From the NCBI GenBank assembly GCA_023055505.1, contig JALIRH010000044.1:1550001-1614000 (forward strand): a stretch of 64,000 nt of DNA. Reading direction: 5' to 3'. Positions 1-8,640 of the stretch are shown piece after piece (the stretch's first letter is position 1; each line of letters opens with the position of its first letter). Source of the DNA: Callipepla californica brunnescens (lineage: Eukaryota; Chordata; Aves; Galliformes; Odontophoridae). The position numbers and the translations under genes were made by a program. The notes beneath the pieces were generated by a model. The model was not told where the DNA came from, ran no database searches, and saw nothing but the letters and a program-made list of their open reading frames with translations.

Positions 1-700
1 AGCACGGCGGGACTCCCGGGCAGGGCAGGGCAGGGCAGAGCCGCTCCGCGCCCCTTCACAGGCACATACAAAGGGGCAGCACGAAGGGAGGGTCCCTGGG
101 GCTCCGGGCAGAGCGGTGCTGCTCCCAACCCCGACAGGAGGGTCCCTGGGACGGGGATCGGCAAGGAGGAAGGGGGGGGGGGGGGCGAATTTGTTTTATT
201 ATTTTCATTTTTCGCTCGTTCCCTCAGCTCGGAGCCCCTCGAAGGGGATTTCGCAGAGAATGATCGGGAGGACAAGGCCCCGCCGTTATTACAGAACTAA
301 TGAGTTCTCCAGGCGCTCCCTTCGGGCCGGGCTCCGAGGTGCGGGGATGCCCCGTGTCCTCCCCCCATCCGCTTCCCCGCAGCAGTTCTCGGCTCAGCGA
401 GAGAGCTGCGAAAAAGAATGGGGAAAAAACCAAAAAACTTATAATCGCGAAGAAGCGAGTTTTCCTTTCTTTTTCTCCCTCTCTCCGAGGAATTGCCGTG
501 CTCCGCAGAGGGACGGCGGAGGAGAAGCAGCCCCGGTGCGTACGCCCCGTCGAGGGCGGCCGCGCTCCGCTCAGTGCCGCCGCGGGCGCTCCGCGTCCGT
601 CGCAGCGTTGGGACCGCGGCGATGTGTCCGGAGCTGCGCTGGGTCCCTCCCGACAGCAAAGTCCGACAGAACGCAGTTCCAAAAAGAAAGGGAAAAGGTT
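1..700. other. GC-rich HHEX upstream flank
   Basis: This stretch is GC-rich with many CpGs and purine-rich patches, including a run of 14 G at 172-185. Open frames of up to 195 codons occur on both strands, but they overlap one another, are Arg/Pro/Ser-rich and show no family resemblance, so they look like chance frames in GC-rich DNA. It may be the distal shoulder of the HHEX CpG island. No gene is recognised. Confidence 0.5.
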
Positions 701-1250
701 TGATTTAATCCAGAAAATAATTAAAATCTCATGTATTTTTATTGGTTTGAGTATCCAGCAGAGTGAAAATATTGAAACTCCGAGCCCCCTTGCATTAAAA
801 AGTCACAACTGCTCCATTTTATTGGTTCTGACTGTGTGAAAAAAATTATAAGGACAACATTGAAAAAATCCGGGGTTTAGAGCCCCGAATGGCCGTAAAA
901 ACAATAAAATCAACTATAAAACCTGCACTAGTGATATTAAAAAATTATGTAGTTCAATAAATGTGACATTTTCATGAATGCGATTTAATAGTCTCCGGGC
1001 CGGGAGGAGGAAGGCGAAGGGGTAACAATTGGATCGGAGCGGGGCGGTGCTGCGGGACCGCGAAATTAAGTGCTTCATTTTCCTTGTTGGGGATTATGCA
1101 GTGGGAGTGGAATGTAATAACCGCGCCATTAAACCTTCCCTTTAACAAGGCCTGTTGCTGGTATAAAAGTCAGAAAAGAATAATCTCTTCCTCTATTTAT
1201 TTGTTTTCGAATAATACAACAAAACACGGAATTTTTCTTTTTTTTTTTTT
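700..1250. promoter_or_regulatory. AT-rich block upstream of HHEX, candidate enhancer
   Basis: Between two CpG-rich stretches lies an AT-rich block with two ATTGG (inverted CCAAT) motifs at 741-745 and 821-825, several TAAT-type homeodomain cores and a TATA-like TATAAAA at 1162-1168. The abrupt composition change 1.2-1.8 kb upstream of the HHEX start codon is typical of conserved upstream elements of developmental genes. That role is inferred; no alignment was possible. The T-rich run at 1239-1268 ends the block. Confidence 0.35.
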
Positions 1251-1749
1251 TTTCTTTTTCTATTTTTTTGGCTTAGATTTGCTCTCAGCGCCGGGCAGCG
1301 CAGCCCATTGCCCCGCCGAGGCCTCTGCGCACCGTTCCCGCAGAGGGCAGCGGGTCAGTGCCTCCCGCGCCCCCATTAAGTGCTCCGAGCTGCAAATCCA
1401 ACACTTCCAGCCCCAGCCATGAGCTAACCAACCCCCTTGGACGGAGCAATGCCTCGGAGACCGAGAGCGGAGAGAAAAAATAATCAGAACTGTCAGACCG
1501 CTTGACGTGTACCTGATATTTACAAGACACGAGACCGCGCTTTAAAGGTGAGTTTTGGCATTTGTTAACAACAGAAAGAAAAAAAAAATCCTACCTCCTG
1601 ATATTATTAAAAATATATATATTTCCATTTCCACAACACCCCTCCGTCTCGCTCCCAGACTCGTACTTATTAAGAACTTCGTGGGTTTGGGGAAAAAAAC
1701 AAATAGCAGATATATGTATATGTATGTAAAAACAGCACCTGCCGTTCCT

Positions 1750-2491
1750 TAGCAGCTCTCTGCGCTCGCTGTCACCACGCGGAGGGAGGAGGACACCTGC
1801 TGCCGCCCCGCTCCCACGTCGGGGCGCTCCCCGAGCCGCCGGAGCCGGCCGTGCGGGGCTCGGCGCTGCCGGAGGAGGGCGAGCGGCCGCCTCGCACGGC
1901 TTCCCTCCCTCCGGAGCACCGGGAGCCGCTCCCGGTGCCGCGTCCGCCCTGTCGGGGGCTCCGCCGCCGCCGCCTCTTACTGTGAGGCAGCGGGTGCCAG
2001 AGGGGTACTGAGTCTCCAGGCCCGCACAGCCCCCGCCGCGCTCTCTCTCACCTAGAGCCGGGTCGGGCTACGGGGCCGCGGGGGAAGGGGGAGGGAATCG
2101 CCCCGTGGGACGCCCGAGATCGGGTCCCGGTGCAGGAGGAACGCGCCCCGCTGCCCGCCCTCTCCCCCCTCCGAGGTGTCCGCTCGGTGCCGTCGGGGCC
2201 CGGCTCGCGTTGATTGGCGCCGCGGGGAGTCCGCTCGGGGGAGGCGGGGGGGGGGGAGCGTTCGCCGGCGGGGGTGGTTTCCCCCTTCCCTGGCCGGGCT
2301 CATTGGCTAGACGGAGCCGCGGCAGGAAGGGGACAGAGACCACGCGGGCTCCGCCCCGCGCCGATAGAAACCTATCGGAGGGGAACCCGAGCCCGGAGAA
2401 ACCCGCGGCGGCGGTGTCGGCAGCCGGCGGCCGCGCTCGGGGCCGCTCTCCGAGGGGCGGCCGGGCCGCGGGGGGCCGTGGGGGCCGCGCC
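1750..2491 (+). promoter_or_regulatory. HHEX CpG-island promoter and 5'UTR
   Basis: This is a dense CpG island running into HHEX exon 1. Inverted CCAAT boxes (ATTGG) lie at 2213-2217 and 2302-2306, and the second is followed by GC-box-like sequence. No TATA box is seen near the likely start, which fits a CpG-island promoter. The 18-bp sequence at 2361-2378 is an inverted repeat carrying two opposed GATA cores. The transcription start cannot be fixed by eye; it probably lies between the second CCAAT box and the start codon at 2492, giving a short GC-rich 5'UTR. Confidence 0.6.
2361..2378. promoter_or_regulatory. Inverted repeat with opposed GATA cores
   Basis: CCGATAG at 2361-2367 and its exact reverse complement CTATCGG at 2372-2378 flank a 4-base spacer (AAAC). 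Each arm holds a GATA core. The site lies 114 bp before the HHEX start codon, in the core promoter or 5'UTR. GATA factors are known regulators of HHEX in liver and blood; binding here is inferred. Confidence 0.45.
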
Positions 2492-2873
2492 ATGCAGTAC
2501 CAGGCTCCGGGCGCGGCTCCGGCGGCGGCCCTGGGCGTCGGCGTCCCGCTGTACGCGCCCACGCCGCTGCTGCAGCCCGCGCACCCCACGCCCTTCTACA
2601 TCGAGGACATCCTGGGCCGCGGCCCCGCCGCCGCGCCTGCCCCCCACTCCCTGCCCGCCCCGCCGCCGCCGACGCTGCCGTCGCCCAACTCCTCCTTCAC
2701 CAGCCTGGTGGCCCCGTACCGGACCCCCGTCTACGAGCCGACCCCCATCCACCCGGCCTTCTCCCACCACCTCGCCGCCACCTACGGTACCGGCGCTTAC
2801 GCCGGGCCCCTCTACTCCTTTCCCCGCGCCGTCGGCGACTACACGCACGCACTGATCCGCCAGGACCCCCTGG
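2492..2873 (+). CDS. HHEX: HHEX coding exon 1
   Basis: This exon encodes residues 1-127 and the first base of Gly128, the Pro-rich N-terminal domain with the eIF4E-binding-like and EH1-like motifs. The donor is CTGG|GTAAGC. The open frame runs on past the donor to 2992, but the acceptor at 4107/4108 restores the family sequence DPLGKPLLWSPF, so read-through is not the coding form. Confidence 0.97.
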
Positions 2874-5736
2874 GTAAGCCACGGCCCCCCCGCCCCCGCC
2901 CGGTCCCTATTCCATCCCGTCCCGTGCCGTGCCGTGCCGCCGTCGGGGAAGCGGCGGAGCTCAGCCCCCGGCCCCCGCCCGCTTTACTGTAAATTCAGGG
3001 CAGCTCCGCGTTGGGAGCGAGACCGCAGTGCGCGGCCGCGGTGACTCAGATTTGTTTTCCTTCAGCCGAGTGCCTCTCAGAGTGTCCTTAGTGATGTCGC
3101 GTGCGGTTTCGGTGGGGAGTTTTAATTGTGCCGAGAGATCGCGCGGCAGATCGCGGCCCTTTCCTGCCGCCGGGTCCCGGTGCCGCCCGCACCGGCCCCG
3201 CTCCCGGCCGTGCGGTTCCCGGGGGCTCCGGGGGGGCCCGCTCTGTCCCGGTGCGGGGCCCGCGCTGCCCTCAGTGATTGCAAAACGCGCTCTGAGTCAC
3301 CGCACCGCCGCAGCGAAGGAGCCTGACCCTTTCCGTTCATACAGGAAACCTTGAGCTCTCGATAGGAGTAAATCTGGTTTCAGAAGCTGTTAAGTGTTTT
3401 CCTGGCCGCCCGGAGCAGGCTCTTCCCCGGGAGTCGTGCACAGCGCTGATTACTTTATCGACATCCTCAATACAGACAAATTCAGGAAACACTCGGCTTC
3501 TGATAGCCGGGATCCGTTTTTCTGATATTGTTCATTTCCTCTGTGTGGGATGTGCCTTTATGACAGCTAAAATAACCAGTTGCTTCCTATTTTTTGAGGC
3601 TGTTTTGCACCAGAATTACTAAAGCCTGACGCAAGCAAAAATCTTGAAAAACAATGCAGCGAATTTCAAAGGCTGAGGGCGGCGGACTGGGGGGGGGGGG
3701 ACAGCGGCGGTGACACACGGCCACGGCCGCAGACCCCGGGCCGGGACCCTCCCCCGGGGCCGCCCCGCGGGCGCTGTGCGGGGCTGGGACGTGCGGGCCC
3801 GGGCCGTCCCGGTGGGAGATGTCGCGGAGGGGACACGCGGCAGCGAAAGAGCAGAAGGAAGCGAAGGGCTTTTTTTTTTCTTTTTTTGCTTTTTTTTTTT
3901 TTTTTTTCTTCTTCTACTCTGTATTTTCTTTGCGCGATAGACCAACAGGAAACACATTGACGGAAACGCTGCCAGAGCCCGTGGAGCGGCTCTGAACGCT
4001 CTCTGCTCCGCGGGGCTGAGAAAGCGGGAGGGAGAAAGTTCAGAGCGGGAGCGGGGCCGGGGGGGGTCGGGGCTGGTGATGACGGCTCTGCCCCTCTCTC
4101 CCCGAAGGAAAGCCGCTGCTATGGAGCCCTTTCATCCAGCGGCCGCTGCATAAGAGGAAGGGCGGGCAGGTGCGCTTCTCCAACGAGCAGACCATCGAGC
4201 TGGAGAAGAAGTTCGAGACGCAGAAATACCTCTCCCCGCCCGAGAGGAAGCGCCTGGCCAAGCTGCTGCAGCTCAGCGAGCGCCAGGTGAGGCCCTGCCC
4301 CGCTCTCCGACGTTGGGGGGATCCCTGAGGCCAGACCCGCACTGCATTGTGCCTTTCTCTCCCTCCGTAGGTCAAAACGTGGTTCCAGAACCGCAGAGCC
4401 AAATGGAGGCGCTTGAAGCAGGTACGGGATGGTTCGGTTTCTATAGCAATACGGGTTTAATGGCGTTATCTCGGCGCGGCGCCCGGTGCGGGATGTGTGC
4501 AGCACTCATCCGGCGCTGTTTAACCTCTTCACCTTGATTAAAACGGCAAACACCGCGCCGCGGCCCGACGGGGCTCGCTCGGGCAGCACTAATGCTAAAA
4601 GCTCCTAATGCGGCTCCGGGTCAATGCCGGGCGGCCCTCACACCGCGCCCGCTGCAACTCGGCGCTAATTGTTTTGTAAACCCATATGTTGTTTAGCCAA
4701 TTAGCGTGGGGGAGATAAGCGAGCGACGATGAAGCGCTCTGGCGGTGGGGTCGGAGGGGGACGGCCACAACGCATTCAAAGCCTCCCCCCCACCCCAAAC
4801 CTGCCGTCGGGGGCTCCGCGGTGCGAGCCGAGGCAGTTTACGGGCGGTCCCGATGCGGAGCACCGCGCGGTTCCCCCCGGCCCTATGGTGGAGGGCAGAG
4901 CTCTGTTGTTATGGCCCAGCTCAGTCGAGTCGGGGCCCTCAGCTCAAACGTTTGGGAAAAAAATCCCAGTCGTGGCCTGGTTCGGGCACGTAGGGTATTT
5001 ATTCTGTGGGTTTACCACACCTCTGCTCAGATCCCCTTGCTCCTGTGCTCAGTGCTGGTTCGTGGCAGAGCCCCTCGGCAGTGCCTGCGGCTCCGACCCC
5101 GCAGCCGCTACCGCAGTGCCACGCGTCCCCACCTGCTTCCCCCACTGTGGGCACGCAGGATCTTGCCCTCAGCGATGGGCTTTGGTTTGATTTGGTTTAT
5201 TTTTTATTGTGTTTTCATGTTGAGGTTTGGCCTTACAGCTTAATTATATATATTTCCCCCCCCCCTTTTTTTTTTTTTTTTTTTTTGAGCCACTGATGTC
5301 TTTGGTCTCCCTCCTTTTGCCACGGGGATTGTCATGTAATTCAGGACAGGTCTGGGACACGTTTGGAACTTCTCACCAAACATTTACTTCGCTTAAGAGC
5401 AGAGTCAGCCCCGAGCCTGGTGCCGGGCTCAGCCCGCGCTACTCAGCTCTTCCCACAAGGAACCCTGCAGTGGTTCCCTGTAGCTCCGTGCCCAGCATCT
5501 TTCTATCCCCGCAGGAAAACCCTCAGGCCACCAAAAAGGAGGAGGCAGAAGGCACCGGTGAGCACGGGGACCCGCAGCCGGAGGGCAGCCCCAGCCCTGC
5601 TGGGGGAGGCGAGGCCGAGCCGCAGGACAGCCCTTCGGCCGCCTCGCAGGAGGACCCCGAGTCCGACGTCTCCGACGACTCTGACCAGGAGGTGGACATC
5701 GAGGGCGACAAAGGCTTCTACAGTGCCACGCGCTGA
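2492..5736 (+). CDS. HHEX: HHEX, hematopoietically expressed homeobox protein (4 exons)
   Basis: Joining 2492-2873, 4108-4286, 4371-4421 and 5515-5736 gives 834 bases, 277 residues plus stop, the expected length for chicken HHEX. HHEX (PRH) is a nuclear transcription factor, mainly a repressor, needed for liver, thyroid, forebrain, endothelial and blood development. In order, the protein has a Pro/Ala/Tyr-rich N-terminal repression and oligomerisation region, with a YAPTPLL motif at residues 21-27 fitting the eIF4E-binding pattern YxxxxL-hydrophobic; an EH1-like Groucho/TLE motif FYIEDIL at 35-41; a homeodomain at about 144-203 with WFQNRR at 191-196 and Gln at homeodomain position 50; and an acidic Ser/Asp/Glu-rich tail. 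All junctions are GT-AG and keep frame. The ATG at 2492 has G at -3 and opens with the conserved MQYQ. No break or missing key residue is seen. Confidence 0.98.
2874..4107 (+). other. HHEX intron 1
   Basis: This 1,234-base intron runs from GTAAGC to an acceptor ending CCCGAAG. It starts GC-rich, has a less GC-rich central block at about 3340-3600 with an Ets/GATA cluster, then a run of 12 G at 3689-3700, and a pyrimidine tract at 3869-3917. The pyrimidine tract lies almost 200 bases before the acceptor, so it is not a polypyrimidine tract of the ordinary kind. Confidence 0.9.
3341..3600. promoter_or_regulatory. Intronic Ets/GATA cluster, candidate blood/endothelial enhancer
   Basis: Ets-type GGAA cores lie at ACAGGAAACC 3341-3350, TTTCC 3398-3402 (reverse), CAGGAAAC 3483-3490, ATTTCCT 3534-3540 (reverse) and CTTCCT 3583-3588 (reverse). 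GATA cores lie at 3361-3364, 3455-3459 (reverse, TTATC), 3502-3506 and 3524-3527. The cluster is about 1 kb into the gene. Established knowledge, as I recall it: mouse Prh/Hhex has a blood and endothelial enhancer about 1 kb downstream of its start, defined by paired Ets sites plus GATA. Identity with that element is inferred from motif content and position. Confidence 0.6.
4108..4286 (+). CDS. HHEX: HHEX coding exon 2 (start of homeodomain)
   Basis: This exon completes Gly128 and encodes residues 129-187: the linker KPLLWSPFIQRPLHK and homeodomain positions 1-44, ending SERQ. Acceptor CCGAAG| and donor CCAG|GTGAGG are canonical. The exon break between homeodomain positions 44 and 45 is a classical homeobox intron position. 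Confidence 0.97.
4371..4421 (+). CDS. HHEX: HHEX coding exon 3 (recognition helix)
   Basis: This 51-base exon encodes exactly 17 residues, VKTWFQNRRAKWRRLKQ, which is helix 3 of the homeodomain and the basic end (residues 188-204). Acceptor CTCCGTAG| and donor GCAG|GTACGG are canonical. Intron 2 before it (4287-4370) is only 84 bases. Confidence 0.97.
4663..4719. promoter_or_regulatory. Composite inverted homeodomain/forkhead/GATA element in HHEX intron 3
   Basis: CGCTAATTG (4663-4671) and its perfect reverse complement CAATTAGCG (4698-4706) enclose 26 bases. Within that interval are forkhead-like TGTAAAC (4675-4681) and TTGTTTAG (4689-4696, running up to the right arm), a CCAAT core overlaps the right arm, and AGATAAG (4713-4719) follows as a GATA site. 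The TAATTG/CAATTA arms resemble homeodomain sites, including the reported HHEX preference around CAATTAA. This is AT-rich inside GC-rich intron, so it stands out. Enhancer or autoregulatory function is inferred. Confidence 0.5.
5256..5286 (+). repeat. C10-T21 homopolymer junction in HHEX intron 3
   Basis: Ten C are directly followed by 21 T. This is a simple low-complexity tract about 230 bases before the exon 4 acceptor, and it is likely to vary in length. Confidence 0.9.
5515..5736 (+). CDS. HHEX: HHEX coding exon 4 (acidic C-terminus) and stop
   Basis: This exon encodes residues 205-277, starting ENPQATKKEE and ending GFYSATR followed by TGA at 5734-5736. The tail is Ser/Pro then Asp/Glu-rich (DPESDVSDDSDQEVDIEGDK), the conserved acidic C-terminal region of HHEX that is linked to transcriptional activation. 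The acceptor CCCCGCAG| is canonical. Confidence 0.97.
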   Translation, partial: ENPQATKKEEAEGTGEHGDPQPEGSPSPAGGGEAEPQDSPSAASQEDPESDVSDDSDQEVDIEGDKGFYSATR

Positions 5737-6379
5737 TGTCCCCGTGGGTGCGGAGCCGAGCTCGGCTTGCGCTGTCCTGGGACTGCAGGAAGGAGGATTT
5801 TACAACAGGAGAGGACTTTCACCATTCTGCTGAGAGACAAAGAAGCGCAAACGGACTCGATTTGTAATAATCTGAGGCAGAAAAGATGCGTGTTCTGCAA
5901 ACGGTCCATTTTTGGGCAGATCTCTGGTTTGATTATAAGGACCGACCGGTGGTTGATATTTGCTGTGTAAGATCTCTCTGTGCATTGATTGGTGCTCTGA
6001 CTGGGACACAGTGCTGTGCCCATCTCCGGCTGCTGGAAACCCCCCCACAGCTCATGTGCTGGGTGGGGAGCGCAGAGGGCAGGACCGTGCCTTTGTGTGT
6101 GCAAACAAATGTGCTTTAAATGGATTAATAGAAGTGCCCTTCACAGGCAGAGAAATGTATTCTGTGCCATATAGAGGGATCGGAGCATCCCAACAGTGCC
6201 TTACCCACCCAGGACCTGCCACTGCACACCGCGGTGGGATCCCCCCTCACCGGGCAGAGGCTGTGGGCATGTTCAGTTTTGCTCTTGATGGGATGAAACG
6301 TTCCTCATTGCATTTTGGAGGACTTTGCCCTGCAATCTGCGTGTTTCCATTTGCAGGGAAAAACAAACAAACCCAAAAA

Positions 6380-6625
6380 TGTATATATCAAAATATACAA
6401 AATATCAGAGCAACCCAGTCTATTTTTTTCCTTGACAAATCCACCGTGCTGTGCCCCAGATTTCCCATTTAAGAAGGAAATTTGGGGGGGGCTGATAGGG
6501 CACTGCGGGGCACGGTGTGGCAGCCGCAGCCGTGCCCAGTGTGTTCCTCTCTGCTTCTGTACATAGCAGTTTGCCTTAAAAGTCTTTGCGGTTTTATACC
6601 TCACCTTGTTCATATTTTGTACATA
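6380..6625 (+). promoter_or_regulatory. Three Pumilio-type elements in HHEX 3'UTR
   Basis: TGTATATA (6380-6387), TGTACATA (6558-6565) and TGTACATA (6618-6625) each match the Pumilio consensus UGUANAUA exactly. They fall in the last 350 bases of the 3'UTR. Pumilio proteins usually repress translation and speed decay of such mRNAs; regulation of HHEX by them is inferred. Confidence 0.5.
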
Positions 6626-6703
6626 CTGGTTCAATGTTAAAAAAAAAAAAAAAAAGAAAGAAAAAGCAATAACTAGTATTTAATTTTTGATGGATCTGTT
6701 TGA

Positions 6704-6709
6704 AATAAA
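6704..6709 (+). terminator. HHEX poly(A) signal
   Basis: A canonical AATAAA lies about 970 bases after the HHEX stop codon on the same strand, and is the last such signal before composition switches to a new CpG-rich stretch. Confidence 0.75.
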
Positions 6710-6729
6710 ACGAAACTGCACCACCGCCG

Positions 6730-7640
6730 CCCGGCTCCTGGTGCAGCCCCCAGGTGCCCACAGCCGAGCTGTTCACTCCAGGAGCCGTCATCCTCACCCT
6801 CGTGTCCCGCTGTCCCGCGTGGGCTCTCTGCCGCGTGTCGTGCGAGTCCGGGGGAACACGGGGAGAGAGGACGGGAGGAGGAGCAGACCCGCGGGCATCG
6901 ACCGGAGCCGGGCAGCCGCTGACCTGCCTGAGTCAACAGCGGCGATCCATCGGCCTTTCTCCGAAAAGCCGCCGGGGATGGGGGGTTGGGGGGGCGGGAG
7001 GGGGGAAGGGGCTCCGCGCGGGGTCCCCCCTCGGCCCAAAGTGCCGGTGCGTCGCGTCCGAGCGGGTTCGTGCCTCCCGAAAGCAGCCGAGCTGGAGAAC
7101 AGCCGAGCAAACAGTGCTCGAAGCGGAAGGCGACGCTGCCACTATTCGGCTCCGGCAAATGTTCCGTGCCGGGACACGAGTGGGAGCATCGCCGTGGTCG
7201 GGGAAGAGCGTTTCCAGCGCCCCATTCCCCTCGGGCCGGGTCTCTGCTGAGGTCCCACCGGGCACGGAGAGACGGCAGCGGGGCAGCCCCGCCGTTCTGC
7301 TTTCCTCTCCGGGATCGGACAGCACCGGCCGTGCCGTCCAGCGGGAACGGGAACACGCGTGGGACAGAGCCGCGGCCGGCTGCGGGAGCCCCATTTCCAA
7401 GCGGGGCGATGCGGGAGCACCCGGCCCGAAAGGTGGGCACCGCACCCGGCACATAGACGGGCTGTGGATTTGCGGGGTGTCGGGCAGGTGGCGACGGGCT
7501 GCTCCGATGCCTCGGTGCCGCGGCTGATGCGGGAGCCCTCTGCCAGCACCCCGGCCCCGCGTGGGGCTGCCCGCAGTCCCGCTGTCACGTCCTCGGAGGG
7601 AGAAAAGAGGCCGAGGCACTTTACACTGCGAGGCAAAAGC
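6730..7640. promoter_or_regulatory. Orphan CpG-rich island 3' of HHEX
   Basis: Immediately after the HHEX poly(A) signal the sequence becomes GC-rich with very many CpGs for about 900 bases, then drops back to AT-rich. No coding exon of a known gene is recognised. Long overlapping open frames on both strands (up to 259 codons, Arg/Pro/Gly-rich) are expected in such DNA. It could be an orphan CpG island, a promoter of a non-coding RNA, or a Polycomb-type domain edge of HHEX. Confidence 0.55.
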
Positions 7641-7990
7641 TTCGAGCCCCTTCCGTGCCACGACGCTTTCCCTTATTTGTTTGCCCGTTGGCTACTTCAT
7701 GCCGAACTAGCATGTATGACCTTTCCAGCACAACTCCCGTCTTGTTTTCGACTCTTTTATCAGCAGATTCAACTTGAAAATGGTTATCATTTAGCAGAAA
7801 AACAAACAGAAAAGCACATTTTTGTAAGCAAAACGTTAATGATTGGAAGAATTGCACCGATTTCAGCGTGACAGTGTGTGATTAATCCTCCGGGTCAGGT
7901 ACTTATATTTTTAGTCATTGGGTTCGTCGGCCTTTGATATGCAGAACTCTTTCTAGCCTAATAGGATATCGACCCGGCTGCAGATGTACT
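7640..7990. promoter_or_regulatory. AT-rich block after the island, candidate enhancer
   Basis: This block shows GATA-type cores (TTTTATCAGC near 7755, GTTATCATT near 7783), TGATTAATCC near 7880 (homeodomain-like) and CTTTGAT near 7931 (TCF-like), with balanced composition and no simple repeats. Those traits resemble conserved non-coding elements. Function is inferred. Confidence 0.3.
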
Positions 7991-8101
7991 TTGACTCCTT
8001 AAACAGCGGCTCCCAGGTGCGGGGACTCGGCGGCCTGGGACGGGCACGCACGGAGACGCACGGGTTTTGGGGCCGTGGGAGCTGCGGGTGGGACCCGGAC
8101 A

Positions 8102-8212
8102 CAAAGCCCCAAAGCCCCAAAGCCCTGCTGTCCGATCCCAAAGCCCCGCTGTCCGATCCCAAAGCCCCGCTGTCCGATCCCAAAGCCCCGCTGTCCGATC
8201 CCAAAGCCCCGG
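8102..8212. repeat. 21-bp minisatellite beginning as an 8-bp repeat
   Basis: CTGTCCGAT recurs at 8128, 8149, 8170 and 8191, exactly 21 bases apart, inside a CCCAAAGCCCCG background. The left end is a shorter tandem of AAAGCCCC. Because 21 is a multiple of three, frames stay open on both strands and yield heptapeptide repeats (SDPKAPL on +, GFGIGQR on -). These are repeat artefacts and not genes. Confidence 0.93.
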
Positions 8213-8274
8213 TGCCGCCCTCGGTCGTGGTCCCCCGGAGAGCCTCGAGTGCTCCCGCGTGTGCTAGGGGAGAC

Positions 8275-8640
8275 GGGAAGTGACTGCACTCTGTTTGCAA
8301 TTCTGAATGCTTTAATCCTTTATTCTGTAACGGGCCGAGCCTCTTATTGAACAATAATAGGAAATTATCACCGAGCGGGACTAATTGCGCTCGCAGAAAA
8401 GGAGCTGCCTCTGTTCACTGCGGAACGATGGAGGGTTTGCTGCTGGGTTTGCTGGCATCAATACGTTACATCGGGCCCAAACGAAATCTTCTATTGGATT
8501 TCTTCTCCGAAGACAAAACCCTGTGTGCAGTATTACTGACTTTCAGATACATATTCATATGTTAATACACATGAAAAAAATGCATACAAAATATATTTGT
8601 AAATATGTCTATAAAGGTTGGATATGAAAGAGCTTCTTTT
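8275..8640. promoter_or_regulatory. Candidate conserved element 3' of HHEX
   Basis: A non-repetitive block has TTTGCAAT, GCTTTAATCC, ACAATAATAGG (SOX-like ACAAT) and GGGACTAATTGCGC motifs near 8295-8392. It retains CpGs although it lies outside the island, which can signal constraint. Function is inferred without alignment. Confidence 0.3.

Larger units (their letters stand above)
4422..5514 (+). other. HHEX intron 3
   Basis: This 1,093-base intron runs from GTACGG to CCCCGCAG. It contains the inverted-repeat homeodomain/forkhead/GATA element at 4663-4719 and, at 5256-5286, a C10 run directly followed by T21. Several TAATG motifs sit just before the element (4590-4615). The rest is GC-rich with no recognised feature. 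Confidence 0.9.
5737..6730 (+). other. HHEX 3'UTR
   Basis: About 1 kb follows the stop codon to the region just after the AATAAA at 6704. It holds three TGTANATA motifs (6380-6387, 6558-6565, 6618-6625) and a run of A near 6639-6655 that could prime internally in oligo-dT libraries. The cleavage site is placed only approximately, 10-30 bases after the signal. Confidence 0.75.

Noticed and set aside
116..839. Frames of up to 195 codons upstream of HHEX
   Set aside because: Same GC-rich bias, with mutual overlap on both strands and no family resemblance.
1162..1168. TATAAAA as the HHEX TATA box
   Set aside because: It is 1.3 kb upstream of the start codon, outside the CpG-island core promoter; retained only as part of an AT-rich block.
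2105..2491. In-frame open extension upstream of the HHEX ATG (frame opens from a GTG at 2105)
   Set aside because: It has no ATG, spans the inverted CCAAT boxes of the promoter, and is Gly/Arg/Pro-rich as expected from GC-rich DNA. The known protein starts at MQYQ at 2492.
6673..7661. Overlapping frames of 242-259 codons on both strands after HHEX
   Set aside because: They overlap in several frames, are Arg/Pro/Gly-rich, show no domain, and lie in a CpG-rich island where stop codons are rare.
7953..8354. Repeat proteins with SDPKAPL or GFGIGQR units
   Set aside because: They are direct translations of a 21-bp minisatellite open on both strands.
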